Positions 42,174 through 55,168 of a DNA stretch of 64,000 bases are shown here, piece after piece. Below the pieces are notes generated by a model that saw only the letters and a list, made by a program, of their open reading frames with translations, was not told the DNA's origin and ran no database searches. The first letter of the stretch is position 1; each line of letters opens with the position of its first letter. Source of the stretch: Thozetella sp. PMI_491 (taxonomy: Eukaryota; Ascomycota; Sordariomycetes; Chaetosphaeriales; Chaetosphaeriaceae); the NCBI GenBank assembly GCA_021432635.1, contig MU270047.1:620001-684000 (forward strand). The letters run 5' to 3'. The translations under genes were made by a program, and so were the position numbers.

Positions 42174-44335
42174 ATGACGCAGCTCTCTGCGTCAGATTCT
42201 CAGACGCTCCGCGAAGCCCTCCAGGTTGCGGTGGTTAAATGCTCCGAACGATGTCTCTATCAATCAGCGAAATGGTATTGGCTCCAAAAATCTTAGCCAA
42301 CGCGTTGGGTGCCCGCGTCTAACACCCTGGATGCAGGGCCGCCGAGCTACTCGATTCGATCCCAGAGCCGACCGACGATGCGAAATCGCGAGCAGACGCG
42401 AATTCCAAGCCCGCCATGCACCCCGCTTTCTCCATTGAGTCCCAGGGAGACGAGGCAGTACTCGAGGCTCGGGAATTGAACCGATACCTCCTCGCGAAAT
42501 CACTCTTTGACTGCAAAGAGTTCGACCGATGCGCCGCCGTCTTTCTTCCCGATTCGCTACTGTCTAGTCTCCTGACGTCGAGGCCCGACGATGTCATATC
42601 TCCCAAAGGGAAAGGGAAGGCAGTTGCTGCCGCGTCTCCAGACGAGCCGCTGCCCAACGTCAGCCAACGGAGCCTGTTTCTCGCCCTCTATGCAAAGTTT
42701 CTTTCCGGGGAGAAGCGAAAGGATGAGGAGACGGAGATGATAATGGGCCCGCAGGACCTAGGCACTGTGGTGAACAAGCAGCTGACCGTCGTCAGTCGTT
42801 TCCTTGACCGATGGTTCGCGGAGCGTAGGATGGACGACGGAGGGGTTCCTGGGAGCCAGGGCTTCCTCGAATTTCTGTAAGCGACCCCGGTTCGCACACC
42901 CCCGGCCCGGCCGCGTCTAACTGTGCGAGGACAGATACGGCATGGTTTTGGTCAAGGAGAAGAATGACCAGGCTGCGTTGGAGTATCTCATGTCAAGCAT
43001 CCACATCTTTCCCTGGAACTGGGGGTGCTGGCTTGAGATCACCAACTTGACAAGTAGGACTGAGCAGGTACGAGCCCTATCTCGACGCCGCCGTCGGCGC
43101 TGGCTAATGATGGAAAGCTGAACTCGATCGCCCCGCACCTGCCTCAAAACATCATGTCATTTATCTTCCATATCAACACGGCGGTAAACCTCTATCAACA
43201 AGACCCTCAGCTGTCTAACTCGCTGCACGACCTCCTCAACATCTTTCCCACTTCAGGATTCCTTCTAACGCTCAAGGCATTGCTGGCCTACCACTCGAAG
43301 GATCTCATCGGTGCCGAGCAGGACTTCAGTTACCTCCTTTCGCTACATCCGCACAGACTGGACTCGATGGATCACTATTCCAACATTCTCTATGTCCTAA
43401 ACTTGCGGCCCAAGTTGGCCTTCTTGGCTCATCTGTGCTCTAGCGTGGACAAGTTCCGGCCGGAGTCCTGCGTAGTGGTAGGCAATTACTACTCGCTCCT
43501 GTCACAGCACGAGAAGGCAGTGCAGTACTTTCGGCGAGCGCTCACTCTGGACCGGTCCTGCCTCTCGGCCTGGACCCTCATGGGCCACGAGTATGTTGAG
43601 TTGAAGAATACGCACGCCGCCATTGAGTCATACCGCCGAGCCGTGGATGTCAACCGCCGGGATTATCGTGCCTGGTACGGCCTAGGACAGACCTACGAAG
43701 TGCTCGAGATGCACACGTATGCTCTTTGGTACTACAAGAAGGCTGCTGGTCTGCGTCCGTGGGACGGGAAGATGTGGCAGGCAGTCGGTTCCTGTCTGCA
43801 CAAGATGAATCGGGACCGGGACGGCATCAAAGCTCTCAAGCGTGCTCTTCTGGCCGACAGCTACTACGATTCCACTGCGAGCAGCTTCGGCAGTGGTGGC
43901 CCCGGAGCGGTCGATCGAACCTCGCAGATGGACCCCGAGGTTTTGCTACAGATCGCGAGCATGTACGACCGACTCGGCGAGGAGGAAGAGGCAAAAGCCT
44001 ACATGGAGTTGTGTGTGGCGCAAGAGGGTGACGGGACAGGAGGGGATAGCTTAGGCGACTCAATTGCGATCCATAACGACTCCCCCGGCGCTGCCTCTGA
44101 CGATGGTGAAGGCGCCGACAAGACTGGCGGCGGGGAAGGCACCGGTGTGACGATTGCGACTTGCAAGGCGCGCATGTGGCTAGCCAAATACTCGATGAGG
44201 GCGGAGAATTTCAGCACGGCCAACCGCTTAGCCACTGAACTGTGTCAGGATGGATGGGAGGTCGAGGAGGCCAAGGCGCTCATCCGAGAAGTGCGCTCAA
44301 GGACAGAGTTCGTGGGCAAGGCAATGGAGGGCTAG
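42174..44335 (+). CDS. CDC23: Anaphase-promoting complex subunit 8 (Cdc23)
   Basis: Four exons (42174-42274, 42337-42876, 42935-43067, 43118-44335) give 663 residues. The N-terminus matches the APC8 domain (QTLREALQVAVVKCSERCLY, then the split AAELLDSIPEP), followed by the TPR superhelix. Clear TPRs include LYGMVLVKEKNDQAALEYLM, YFRRALTLDRSCLSAWTLMG, HAAIESYRRAVDVNRRDYRA and WYGLGQTYEVLEMHTYALWY. A Gly/Asp-rich insert (residues 560-595) precedes the last helical block. Cdc23 is an essential scaffold TPR subunit of the APC/C E3 ubiquitin ligase, which destroys securin and cyclins at anaphase. The protein carries no catalytic activity itself. Confidence 0.95.
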
Positions 44336-46985
44336 AAGCCCCCATCTCTACCGTTCCTCAGCCTTGGGGCCGTGCTTTCGTCGGCCCGACTCGGTGAAGG
44401 TGAGGACGAGAGACTAGGCGATGACTTTGACGACATAGACATGGGCCTGGTGGACCGCCCAGAAAGAGATATGGAATTGGACCAAGGGGCAGAAGACTCA
44501 TGAGTCATGAGTGGGAGGGAATTTTACGAGTTGACGATCAAGCTGCCAGAAATGAGGCATAATGGTTTGTACTGAACAGATGGACCAGGCATGGTTTGAC
44601 CTTGTCCTCCCTCTCAAAACATGGTATATCCACTGCTGCCGCGGCCCAAGACTTCAACTCTACTCTGTCGCGCCCTGTCGGGGTCGCAACAGAGGCATAT
44701 CGCTAGCCGAGGTCAGGAGACCGGTGGTACCGATAGGTTACGGCGGGGGGGCCGGAAGGTGATACGAACTTCTCGCTCAGTCTGACATGACGAGCGCTAC
44801 GTCTTGGACGTCCCGAGGGGGCGGGTTTTAGGGGCATGTAACACAAACCACTTGCGAAGAGATGCTAGCAGCTCAATCCAACTGACTGCGGTGAAGTAAC
44901 ACGATATCATCCTCATGAGAATAGAAGGTCGGGAATCCAGTGACAAAAGAACCCGGCCGGGCGGGGCATGATCGAGGCGCCGACCGTGAGATATTCGCGG
45001 CCTGCTATCGGCCAGCATAGATGAAATAGCTCGGTTGCAAATCACAACGAGACGAGCAGCTTAGCGAATCTATCTCTAGTGTTCAGGAACTTCTTACCGG
45101 GTGAAGCGGCAAGGCCTGCCGCTCTCGCCGCCTAACGGGCTCTCGGGAACGGGGGCGAAATAAGGACTCTGCGGGCTCTCTTTCCCGATATTTGATCCGG
45201 GCGTATCCCAGGCCAACCCGTGCCTCTTGCTTACTAGACCCGAAGTCTAGAGTTGGCCATCACTGATCATCTCGACAACCAGAATGCAGTGGACTGCGCC
45301 TTCTCACTACCCGTCGTATCTGGCCGCACAGCAAGCAGTATTTCTACACCGATCGCCAGAGGCCAATCTACGGGAGAAACGCAGCCGACATCTCACCGCG
45401 CAAATTGCGCCCAGGTAGGGTCGCTTGGCGGGCTCACCCGTGGTGTCTCCTCTCTCTAAACCCTCCTTGTCCGGTAGTTGGAATACACGAGATGGTGTCT
45501 TCGTTTTCGTTGGGGTGGAGGTGCGCTCGCGGCCAACGCCAACGCCAACGTCAATGAGAGGCTGTCAGCCATGGCTCCTAGGTCGCACGGCCGAGTGATG
45601 ATAGATTGCCCGGGCCTTACGATTCGCCTGCTGCGAGTAGGATTGATTCGAATGAGTGAGCCCGCCGCCGCAGCGAGGGCAGAGTCGGAGAAGCGCTCTG
45701 CAAGGTCCATCGCAGCCCACAGTCTTGCCCCAGGCCAGGAACATCGCATCCCTACCTGAGCAGGCGGATAGATGGGCACACCACCTCTGCAATATGCAAC
45801 CTACCTATCGGGGCAGCGCACGTTGTTCGTCTCTCCGCTCGCGCGCGTGCTCTCCTCCTCCTCTGGGGCTCGAAGGTCGCAGCGCACAACCAAGAGACCC
45901 CGCGGCGGCCGCCCAACCACATCTCGCCAGAAAGCCCGGGAGTTCCGTTTTGAGAGAACCGTCAGTGCTGGTGGCTGGCCGTTTGCCGAATGACGCAAGG
46001 TATGAATACGAGGGCTCGCTTAACGTGGCATGCATGCATGGCAGCCTCTCGACGGCCACCGTAGTCTAATGCAGTATCTTGTCGCTGACTGTCCAGGGAG
46101 GGACAGCTTTTTGGGTGGCTGGCATTTGGTCGCTTGTTGGTCAGCATGAGCAATAGCTGTCCGGCAGCATCCGTGCCTTAACGGAGCCTGCCGGCCAGAG
46201 GGTCGAGCTCAGGGTCCAGAGCGCCGACCGTTGTCTCTCGACACACCGGGCTTATCGCAGGGATTGGACACCGCTGGAGAGGGCTGTCAATGCCTTTGGC
46301 TCTTTCAGTTCCCTACTGCGTCATGACATAACTGCCAAAACCCGCCATGCTCTACTTGACATGGTTCCACTGGTCAAAGTTTGGAGCAAAGTTGAATGCA
46401 CTAATGGCGCATAGTTTCGTCGCCCCTTATAGCCTTTCGACGGCGTTGACTTTCGACGACTAGGCTATTTAGCTATCTGACCTCGGTCCCCACAGACATG
46501 TCTCACTAGTAATAATTGCGCACCTTCGGTTTATTCTTGTGCTTGCCACGCTCACAGCGCTATAATGAGGCTCAAGAGGATTATATCGCGAATATATCAT
46601 TGACTACATAGTTGAATTTCATCTCGGCACACGTCGTTTCGCCCAGCTGATGAGAGACATACAAGAATGTCTGTCCTCGCTAGCATGTGTATATAAATGC
46701 AAATCAATTTGCCCACTCTCTCTGTTGGACTCCGTGAATGACTGTAAGAAGGGTATAATGTCCCATTCCGAATCCGTAGTGACCCATAAAATGATGCTTT
46801 GCCAACGAAACGTCTCTAGATCACCGATTTCTGTGCGATCCTTGCACGAAGGAGAGCTCTTCGTGGTCTCTCACGTTTCCGGGCTCCCTCCCGGGATGGA
46901 GACCAGGCATGGCCTGCGTCGCGCAAAACCTCCTCTCGGAAGCCTCGTCTCCACCCCCGTAAAGACAAAAGATTAGGAATTAAAT
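44336..46985. other. 2.65 kb intergenic, no gene recognised
   Basis: Between the convergent CDC23 and CCG-6-like genes. Overlapping frames at 45.4-46.1 kb come from G/C-rich DNA with no family match. The segment 46370-46650 is clearly poorer in G/C with many TA steps. No RNA gene seen. Confidence 0.5.
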
Positions 46986-47651
46986 TTAGAGCAGATAGGC
47001 TGCCATAGCGCCGAGAAGGGCGACGGCACCCACGCCGGGGGCAACCTGGGCGCCCACGTTGGCGGTGACAAAAGGACTGGTGGCAGTGGCCGGCTTGCTT
47101 GAGCTACTGGACTTGGAGGTGCTGGCCGGAGGGGTGTTGACTGGAGGGGTGTTGACTGGAGGAGTGTTGACTGGAGGAGTGGTGACTGGCAGGTAGGTCG
47201 TCGGGGGAGGAGTAACAATCGAGGTAGTAGGAGGGTAGGTGACGTTTCCGTAGGGCTTGGAAGTGGTGTTGCAAGGGATAGTAGTGGTGTACGGGGGCGG
47301 CGTGTAGACCGAGAGGGTACAAGGGCAGTCTGATAATGAGTTAGCATATTGATAGTATGCGCGCACAGAACTTTGTATGCGGAGCAAAGCCTACTGGTGA
47401 TAGTAATGGTGGTGGGCTTCGTCACTGTATAAGTGTGGTTCTTGTATGCCCAAGTAGTAGGGGACTATCCAGCGTGTTAGTCGTCAAACCCTGCAACAAG
47501 GTGCGAGGTGATCCCCGAGTTCGAGCACACATACCGGACAATAGGTGGTGTAGGCCGTCACAACCTCGGTGGTAGTCGTGACCCAAGGTTTCCCCGCGTT
47601 GGCGGACGTGACAAGCCCGATAACGGGCAGAACGACGGCAGCCAGCTTCAT
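46986..47651 (-). CDS. CCG-6-like GPI-anchored cell-wall protein
   Basis: Three exons (47651-47535, 47464-47395, 47329-46986) give 176 residues. It starts with a signal peptide (MKLAAVVLPVIGLVTSANA). The mature part is Thr-rich: TTTTEVVTAYTTYC, then YTVTKPTTITIT and NCPCTLSVYTPPPYTTTIPC. This layout is shared by the clock-controlled CCG-6-type wall proteins of Neurospora. Three tandem VNTPP units follow, then a Ser-rich stalk (STSKSSSSSKPATATS). The C-terminus is a hydrophobic GPI-attachment signal (GVGAVALLGAMAAYLL). It should be exported, O-mannosylated on the Thr/Ser stalk and anchored in the wall or membrane. The tetra-Cys arrangement may be disulphide-bonded. A role in wall structure or surface properties is inferred from family only. 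Confidence 0.88.
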
Positions 47652-50600
47652 CTTTTCCGTTGCCTGGCGGAATTAGTCTTGAGCGAATGTTGGGGTGTCG
47701 ATGGGTGAGTAGCGAGAGTTGGCGACTGTAAGGTCGGTGAAGCTAGGTGTAGAGCGAGAACGACGGACGGGCCTTCGAAGTAATATTGCCGAGTAAGTTG
47801 GAGCGCCTTATGGATGGGGGGATGTGCCGGTCCTTTTATCATTTGACCGTCCTGGTGCTTGGTGGCGATCGCCTGAGCCCGGGGTGGTGGGAAAGTGCAG
47901 CTGTGGGCGCCCTATGGGGGGCACCATGACATGCCATGGGTCGTCAGACGCTACCATCCTTATTCAGAGGATACGAGTGAGAGGGGAAGCTCTATCGTAG
48001 CTGGAGCAGCATCATCGTGCCGTTACGGCGTGAACGAGCGAGGGCAGACCCCGCCAAACTGAGCCCCGGGCTGCTGAACCCCCCCCCCCCTTCCGACCCC
48101 GTCCATCCCCACGTTCATAGGCCCTAGTCCGCTCTGCGATGTACCGACACATGGGCGGCGATGGCTGGGTCCGTAAGCCCAATATGTCGATGCATGTGCA
48201 GAAAGAGTGCAGACCAGCGCAGGCACTATGGAGATGAGGTCACTGTTTATCGCCAATGCACATGGTATGGGTACGGCGGCGACAACAATCCCCCCCTCCC
48301 TGCTAGTTGCCATGCCTCATCAACCGGCCGTGACCGAGGCCCTCTTGTAGGGTCCTCAGCCTTCTTTGCGCACCTGCGTATTTGCGGTACACAACACATG
48401 CTACTCTTTATGCGGGCGTACAGAACCCTCCGAGGCACTCTGGTCCCCTTTTCATAGCTAGTGGGCGGCAGCACTAGCATTGTCGGTGGCTTGCAACAGG
48501 CGACAAACGCAGAGTTCTACTCGATGACTCCCTCGGCCGTCATCAAAAATCGGCTTGTGCTGATGACATGGCTAATAGTCCCTAGTCCGAGGCCCCTCAT
48601 CTATCAGCACTCTGCTGTGAAGGTACCCAGATCCGACCCCTCCCCCCCTTGCAATAATTGGGACAAACTCTTTGCTGGCGATCAATACGAGGTTTGGGTC
48701 CTTGGGTCGAGCCAAGAAGAGAAAGGTCTGGGCGGCCGTGGTGTGATAGCGATAAGCTTGATTGTAACCTTCGTCACATCCCTGCCTGTCGATTGGTCCT
48801 CGGCCATGTATCCGTGTCGAAATGGGCAAGTGGGTGGTCGATAGGACCGGGTAGTGTACAACAGCGGCTGGCGGCGCAACGGAGGATAGGGTTGGGTACT
48901 AACAGATCAGCCAGATCAGCTAGACCGCCGTCGACGCCGCCCCCCAGCAGCTGCTGGACCGGCTGTCTGGCAAAGCTGTGCGATAACAGAGTGGTAGCCC
49001 TTGCATTGCAAGATAGGGCTTCGATGCCGCTAAAACGCCTGGGGAAGCATCCACAATACGGTGGTAGAGAAAACGGTACGATCTCGGGGCTCTCTCATCT
49101 TGTCGTCCGTCCCCTCTCCTCCATTCCACCCTGTTCCTGCGGCCTCCTGGCCGACCCGTGATGGCATCATGGCGAGCCACCACCCTCTCTAAACAGCGAG
49201 CCTCAATTGAGAGGAGGGGGAGGGGATTATCTTCAGATGCTAGGGAGGCGCCCTGCGACGGAGCGAGACAGGCATCACAGTGTAGCTCGCTCTGCAGTGC
49301 TGACAAGCCCTATTAGGGCCTCTCCACCTGAGTTCGGCCGATTGTCCCGACTCGACGACGGCGGGCCGCCGCTCCCGCGACTCGGTTTACGGGCATGACA
49401 GAGTCGTCGAAGTATCCGAGAAAATCCCTCAGGGCCAGGTACCTAAAGTTCCCGCCCGGCTCGAAAACTCTTCATTTCTAGCGTGAAGATTCATGTGGCC
49501 GAGAGGCGCAACCATCGGGAGTTTGGCCGACGGGCGGCGCCCGCTTTCTTTGTTGCGGAAGGCGGACTCGGGGAGACTTGGGAGACTCCCGGGAGGCGGT
49601 CCGGTAGCACGCGGGCAGGCACGAGGCACAAAGAATAGCAGCCGACAAGGCAGGATGTCGTACAAAGAAGGTTCCTGAATGACCCCGCCTGTTCTCCGGG
49701 ACGCTCGTTGCCCCGCCATGGTCCTGTATCGGGATACGACGATCCACCCCTCCGCTAGGCTGTTCGTCGAACTCTGGCTCCCCCGCTCGATTTCATCATA
49801 GCCACCCTCCTTTCATCATCTTCGAGCACTCTCAAGCGCTGCTTCCAAAGGACTCGAAGGAGAAGCCATCTAGGAGCTAGCGGAGGCAGACACTACAGAG
49901 TAGCCACCCTCGCTGTTCTCCATACCAGGGTAGCTGACTGGCCCCCAACAGTGTCAATTCTACAGATATTTGGCTTCACGGGTAGAAGGAGACTGTCGAG
50001 GTGACGCATGCGAACGAGAGCAACCAAAGGAATCTTTGAACACTTGCCGGCATATACCTCCTCTATCCACTTATTCACTCCCTCGGCCAACGCAACCTTG
50101 GTACGACCAGGAACGCATGCTCATACACCAGCCAAAACGAGATTCTTGGACCCTGGAACGAACTCTATTGGCTTTGCTGCACAGTCCTTGTCGTTGCCCC
50201 GTAAGATGCGTCTTCGATTTGCTTAGTTGAGTCCAGCTACTGAATCATCGAGCCCACTTCTTGCACCCTCAGAACGGCAATTTGTCCGAGAGGCGAACAG
50301 GCAAACAACAGAGGCAAAGCTTTCTTTGCGGCCCGAATGGCCGGGCTGGACAGCGTGAGCTTCGCCCCCGTGTGGACCTCACGGGCTGGGTTTTTGGCGG
50401 CACATGGGACGGAAGAACTGGGAGCCGGTTGTGCTAGGCTTCGTCTCGAGGCCTGGATCGCGAGGACAGGACCAAGAGTGCCTCAGAAAGTAGGCATCAT
50501 ACCCACTCGGAATACCGGGTGTGTGTACCTCTGCCACCGAGACCAGGGGGAAGTGGGTCTGACTCTGCCCCAACAAACCTTAGGGAACCATTGCCCAACT

Positions 50601-53351
50601 TCTGCAGCCATCTAACAAGCTCAGACGCATACGTTGGGCCGACGTGATACCGACTCTCACTCGACGAGGGCCTGGCGGCAGGGAAAAATAGGCCGTGCTG
50701 TGCAACCCCACACCCTCTCCAGGCTATGGAATCGCAGTGCAAGAGTTTTCACCGAGGGCCGGCGGTGGGCGAGTCCCACGCCGAGGTTCTTCTGCGTCGG
50801 ATGTTGAGGAGCCTCTGGAGGGAGCCCAGTGCCGTCGTCACCATCTCGGCTTCCGGTGGAGTGCCACTCGCTCAATTCAGCCCCTCCCCTGCAACCACTT
50901 TGCCTGTTCCCCTAGCACCTGCCTGAGGAGCTTCCCGAGATGATTGATACTGGGCGTTCGAGGGCGAGAGTGGTACGAAACCGGGAAATTTTGTGCTGGG
51001 CACCGGGCGGACTTCGGTGAACCTGACTTATTGCCTAGGCGCCAGGTAGGCAAAGGTAAGCTCCTGGCTCATGTTGACAGAGGCCTGGATCAAGTGACAA
51101 CGTCCTGGGGAGAAGAGCCTGTCACCGGAGCGCAAAGTGTCCCGCTCCGCAGCTCGATGCTAGCAGCCGGTACTGCACGAGCTACCCTCGTGGCGATGGC
51201 TCCCCGAGTCATTTTTCGCCCACTCCAGCGCGCACATAATCGCCTCGAGGCAGCTCTGCGGCACGCAGTTACGAAAACCCGAGTGGTCGGCGCGTCGTCC
51301 ACCTCCGTGGTTCCCACCCCAATGGGCGCCTGTTCTTTGTCCACCCATGTGCTGTATGTACATACCACGGTGCGAGGTGCAGACGCAGGGAGTCTAGATT
51401 CCGCGTCGCTGCATGTGGGCCTCCGACTAGCTCGTCGGCGGGTTCAGACGGGCGTTTGGCCAACCACGCGTCTCCTGCGCCCCTAGCCCCCGGCAGATGC
51501 CCAATCCCTCCTATTCCTGCTACTGTATGTACTCGGCACGGGGGCCAAGTTTTTTTTTAGGGGGCTGCTCAGGTGAGGTTTGGGTAGTTTTGCTTTTCTG
51601 CAGCTAACGATGTGGTGTGACGACTTTGCCAACCTCGCCGTGCGCCCTCTGGCCAACAATAAGCCCACTTGCAAATTCTGCCGGTCAGCGTCGGCAGCAC
51701 TGTACCCCCCCTCCCTTTGGGTTGGTCTAGCGAGTCCGCGAGCCCCAGCCTGCCGCGCGGAACCTGTCGGAGCGCGACACATCACTGTCTACCCGCTGTC
51801 AGGTACCAGGAACCGGCGCAAACACCCGTCCAATTAGACGCCAGAAGAGCACCCAAACCCGCATGCACCTAAAAACGTGAAGTGGATGAGCTTAGAATCC
51901 AGCGAATCCGGTCGCTTCCCACTCCAACCTGCTGCCAGCTTTTTTTTTTCTTCCCCTCTCCTCTTCTAGGGACGTCCCGGGGAAAGAGGAACACGGGCTT
52001 AGCTCGCCGGCTGGTGCTTGTGCTGATCGTTTCCCCCCTGGTTCATCTGGACTGAGCTGCACCTTTTTTGCCTTGTCTTTCCAAGAACAGCGGCGTGATG
52101 CCGACTCCACGGCCCCTCCTCGGCCGCCACTGCTGGGATCCTCATATTTCCACATGTTTAAACCCGTCGCCCTTCTATCCCCGGCCACCTATTCAGGTTG
52201 TGCCTGAGTCCCTTAGTTTAGAACTTTGACGCCAGAACCATTGCCTTACGCCCTTGATGATTAGCTAACCGCTGGAGAAAGGGCGTCCTCGTGGCAGAAG
52301 TCCGCAGAAGATAGTAGTGTGCAGCGCTAGACAAACGCCGAAGGCGTCGGGAGGAGATGGGCTCATCTTTGCCCGGTTTCCGAAGCCGCCAGCCAGCCAG
52401 CCTAAGCCAGCCTGCCTGCCTGCCTACCTGTCTGCCGCCAAAGCCTTTGACGGGAGCCCTCGAAGGGGAGGGAGAGACCTGAGCCGGAAAGTGGATTCTG
52501 TGGTTTAGAACGCATGTCTTATGGAGTAGGCCGTCCTCCCACCGGGCTCTCTCGGCTGCAGGTACAAGTGGTGCCACAACTGGTAACCGACCGGTAGGTA
52601 CCAAGCGGTGCCTGGCTCAGACCCGTCCATCTTTCCTCTTTCCTCCTTAGTCTCAGGGCGAGCCGGTTATAGCGTGCCCCCCTTGCGAGCGGTCGTCCGA
52701 GATCAAGCCAAGCTAGGCTCCACGCTTACGACTTGCCGCCGGCTGACGCCGACCCACACCCGGCAGTCTTCTATCCTTGCCGCGCGACGAGACACTTGGT
52801 TCTAGTTCTTGCTTCTGCCAGCAGCCAACAGTAGTAGACCACCAGCCTTCGGGTGGTGTCCACCCCTCCCCGTCCCCGCCCCCCTCCGAGAGGGAGCAGT
52901 CGGTAGTATACTCTTGTTCCCTCCCATATCTGTGCTCGTTCTATAAAGGGGCTTGGACGCCCACCCCCTTGCAGCACACTCTTTCTTGTCCTCACTCCAA
53001 TACATTCTCTCGGTGTGTCACTCGTTGCCAGCACCACTTCGATACTTGTTCATCTCTCCTTGAAGGACAGTATCAGCACTCCCTTAGCTTACCAAGCCAT
53101 TATCACCACCCTCTTTCACAGACCCTGGTGTGTCTTTGTTTTTTTGTGACTACTCCGAGATCTCGCATCCGGTTTTCACCAGCAGCAGCAAGGACTAGCT
53201 AGCTATTCTTTAAACATAGCCCTTTCAAGTCCTAGTGACTTGAGCTATATCCAACCAACGTGCTAAAGCAATAGCAACGACTCTCTCTTGAGCCTACATA
53301 TATCCATTCACACTCACACATACACACAACTACATACACAACACCGCCAAG
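47652..53351. other. 5.7 kb gene-poor stretch before the secreted-protein gene
   Basis: No supportable gene. Open frames here are many but short, overlapping, and found on both strands. The promoter of the CCG-6-like gene lies just above 47651, and the long leader of the next gene occupies about 52900-53351, ending in a CA-rich leader. No tRNA, repeat family or transposon end was recognised. A distant regulatory region for the secreted gene is possible. Confidence 0.5.
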
Positions 53352-53963
53352 ATGCAGTTCCTCAAGCTCGCTACCTTCCTCTCGGCCGCCGCCATGGCTG
53401 CCGCTGCCAACACGGTCACCTTTGTTTCCCAGGACAGCACTGAACGCACTATCTACTTCACTGCCAACCCTGGCTCGAGCGCCATCAGCACCATCGTCGT
53501 CCCGGGCAAGGCCACCGTCACCGTGAGCATCCCGCACGCCTGGCAGGGCAACTGGTACGCGGTCTCGAAGGGTGCCACCAACGTCCCTGGCATGCTCGGC
53601 GAGGTCGCCTTCAACAGCTGGGGCGGCATCACCTTTTACGACGTCTCGGCCATCGTCAACCCCAACGACAAGAACGGTGTCAAGAAGCTCTACCCGGCCA
53701 GCACCCCGAAGACCAGCCTGTCCAGCACCACGCTAACCTCGGGCTGCGACTTGTTCCCCTGCAACAACGCCTACTACCTGCCTGACGACGTCCAGACCAA
53801 GACGACCCAGGAGACCGACCTCATCTGCACCCTGGGCAGTGCCTCGTCCACTTCGGCCCGCTCCCCGGCTCCCGAGGCCGATGCGGCCGAGGAGGCTACG
53901 GCGCCCGTCTTCACTCGCGAGTGGGTCATGGGCAAGTGGACTCCCCATGCCAACGCCATCTAA
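53352..53963 (+). CDS. Small secreted thaumatin-like (osmotin-fold) protein
   Basis: Intronless, 203 residues. A signal peptide (MQFLKLATFLSAAAMAAAA) is followed by a beta-rich domain with NTVTFVSQDSTERTIYFTAN and IVVPGKATVTVSIPHAWQGN, the pattern of fungal thaumatin-like proteins; similar proteins are often labelled 'antigenic thaumatin-like' or 'DNase1' in fungal databases. The WYAVSKGATNVPGMLGEVAF and WGGITFYDVS blocks fit. Only a few Cys are present (in GCDLFPC and LICTLG), fewer than in plant thaumatins. The C-terminus is an acidic/Ala-rich tail without GPI signal. A 5' leader rich in CA precedes CCAAGATG. Secretion is firm; enzymatic activity is unknown. Confidence 0.8.
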   Translation: MQFLKLATFLSAAAMAAAANTVTFVSQDSTERTIYFTANPGSSAISTIVVPGKATVTVSIPHAWQGNWYAVSKGATNVPGMLGEVAFNSWGGITFYDVSAIVNPNDKNGVKKLYPASTPKTSLSSTTLTSGCDLFPCNNAYYLPDDVQTKTTQETDLICTLGSASSTSARSPAPEADAAEEATAPVFTREWVMGKWTPHANAI

Positions 53964-54849
53964 AGACGATTTGCCGATCGCGAACGGCCTCGGGCCTCTC
54001 CCGTGCAGGCCGGCAGCCACTCCCTCCCCCTTCCTCTTTTTTGGCTTCACCCACCGCGCAATGAGGACCAGTTCTTCTGATCACGACGCACACGCGCAGC
54101 GCGCTATTGACGACCGATGAGTTCATGACATGACCACGCACAACACAAACAATCCTAGAGAGGGGGACGCATGCCACATGTTTTCGCGATACCCCAAAAC
54201 AAAACAAAAAAGTTACCCTCGTGCCGATCTCCCGTATCCCCCGGCCGGGCTAGCATCTCGTGGGCCCGGGATCTTCCCGCCACACCATGTACTACACACT
54301 GATGCGGGCGACCGGAAGGCGAGACAGAGCAGGCGGACTGGAAAATTCGGGAAGGGAAAAACAGGGAATTGGAGTAGGAAATCGGATATTTTCTTGGCTC
54401 GGGGATAGAAGGGGTTTCTGGAACAACTTTTTTTCACTTCTTCACTTCTTACCCTCATTCACCTCTTTCTTCGAAACCATATTAGAGGCGTTGTCGATCC
54501 TTCTCGGGAGGATCCCGTGGCACCACCACGTCCCAAAAAGGATCTCCCGTCTTACCCTTTCCCTCGTCTGGTGTGCTTCGGACGAGGGATGCAACCCATA
54601 TTCTCTACACTCGTTGGTCCAAGACCACCCATTGTTTACACCTTACAACTTGAGCTTTCAATATGTATATATATAGATTTGAGCGGACAAAAATTCAATC
54701 TTTCCGATCTTCACTCGGGTAGAAAAAAAAAAAAGTGACCTGGCCTTTCGACTTTGTGGGTAGCACACTGTAAGGCTTCTTTGAACTAACCAAGTCTCGT
54801 CTTGTGGGACCATATCGATCAATGTGCATTCCTTGACGCTTTTCACAGA

Positions 54850-55168
54850 ATGACTCGTTCCTTTGACAGCCTTGACTCTGTAGCGCCGGCCCCCAACCTC
54901 ATCCAGCCCTCGATCGTTGCCGCCATCTCCATCTTGCCGTGCCATTGTCTAGCTCTGCGACTATGGAATGGATCTGGCCCACTGTCTTGGCATGATGGTG
55001 GACCCCATCAAGGAATCTAGACGCAACGTCGCACGCAGACAGCGAGTGCGCACAATGGAAAACATCGGGCTCCTGGCCCAGCGGCTCGAGGCTGAACGAC
55101 ATCTCGAGGGACGTTCAATCGGCCAACCAGCACGCAAGCGGGCCCTCAACAAGAAACCCAGCCCATGA
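54850..55168 (+). CDS. Weak candidate two-exon small basic protein
   Basis: An ATG at 54850 opens ten codons up to 54879, a GTAGCG donor could start an intron ending at CTAG (54952), and the frame then continues to a stop at 55168. The spliced product would be about 82 residues with a basic, helical second half (KESRRNVARRQRVRTMENIG, then LLAQRLEAERHLEGRSIGQP). Codon use in the second part is G/C-ended as in real genes. The donor is poor and no family is recognised. I place it here as a candidate only; the second exon alone, from an internal ATG at 54968, is the alternative. Confidence 0.25.
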
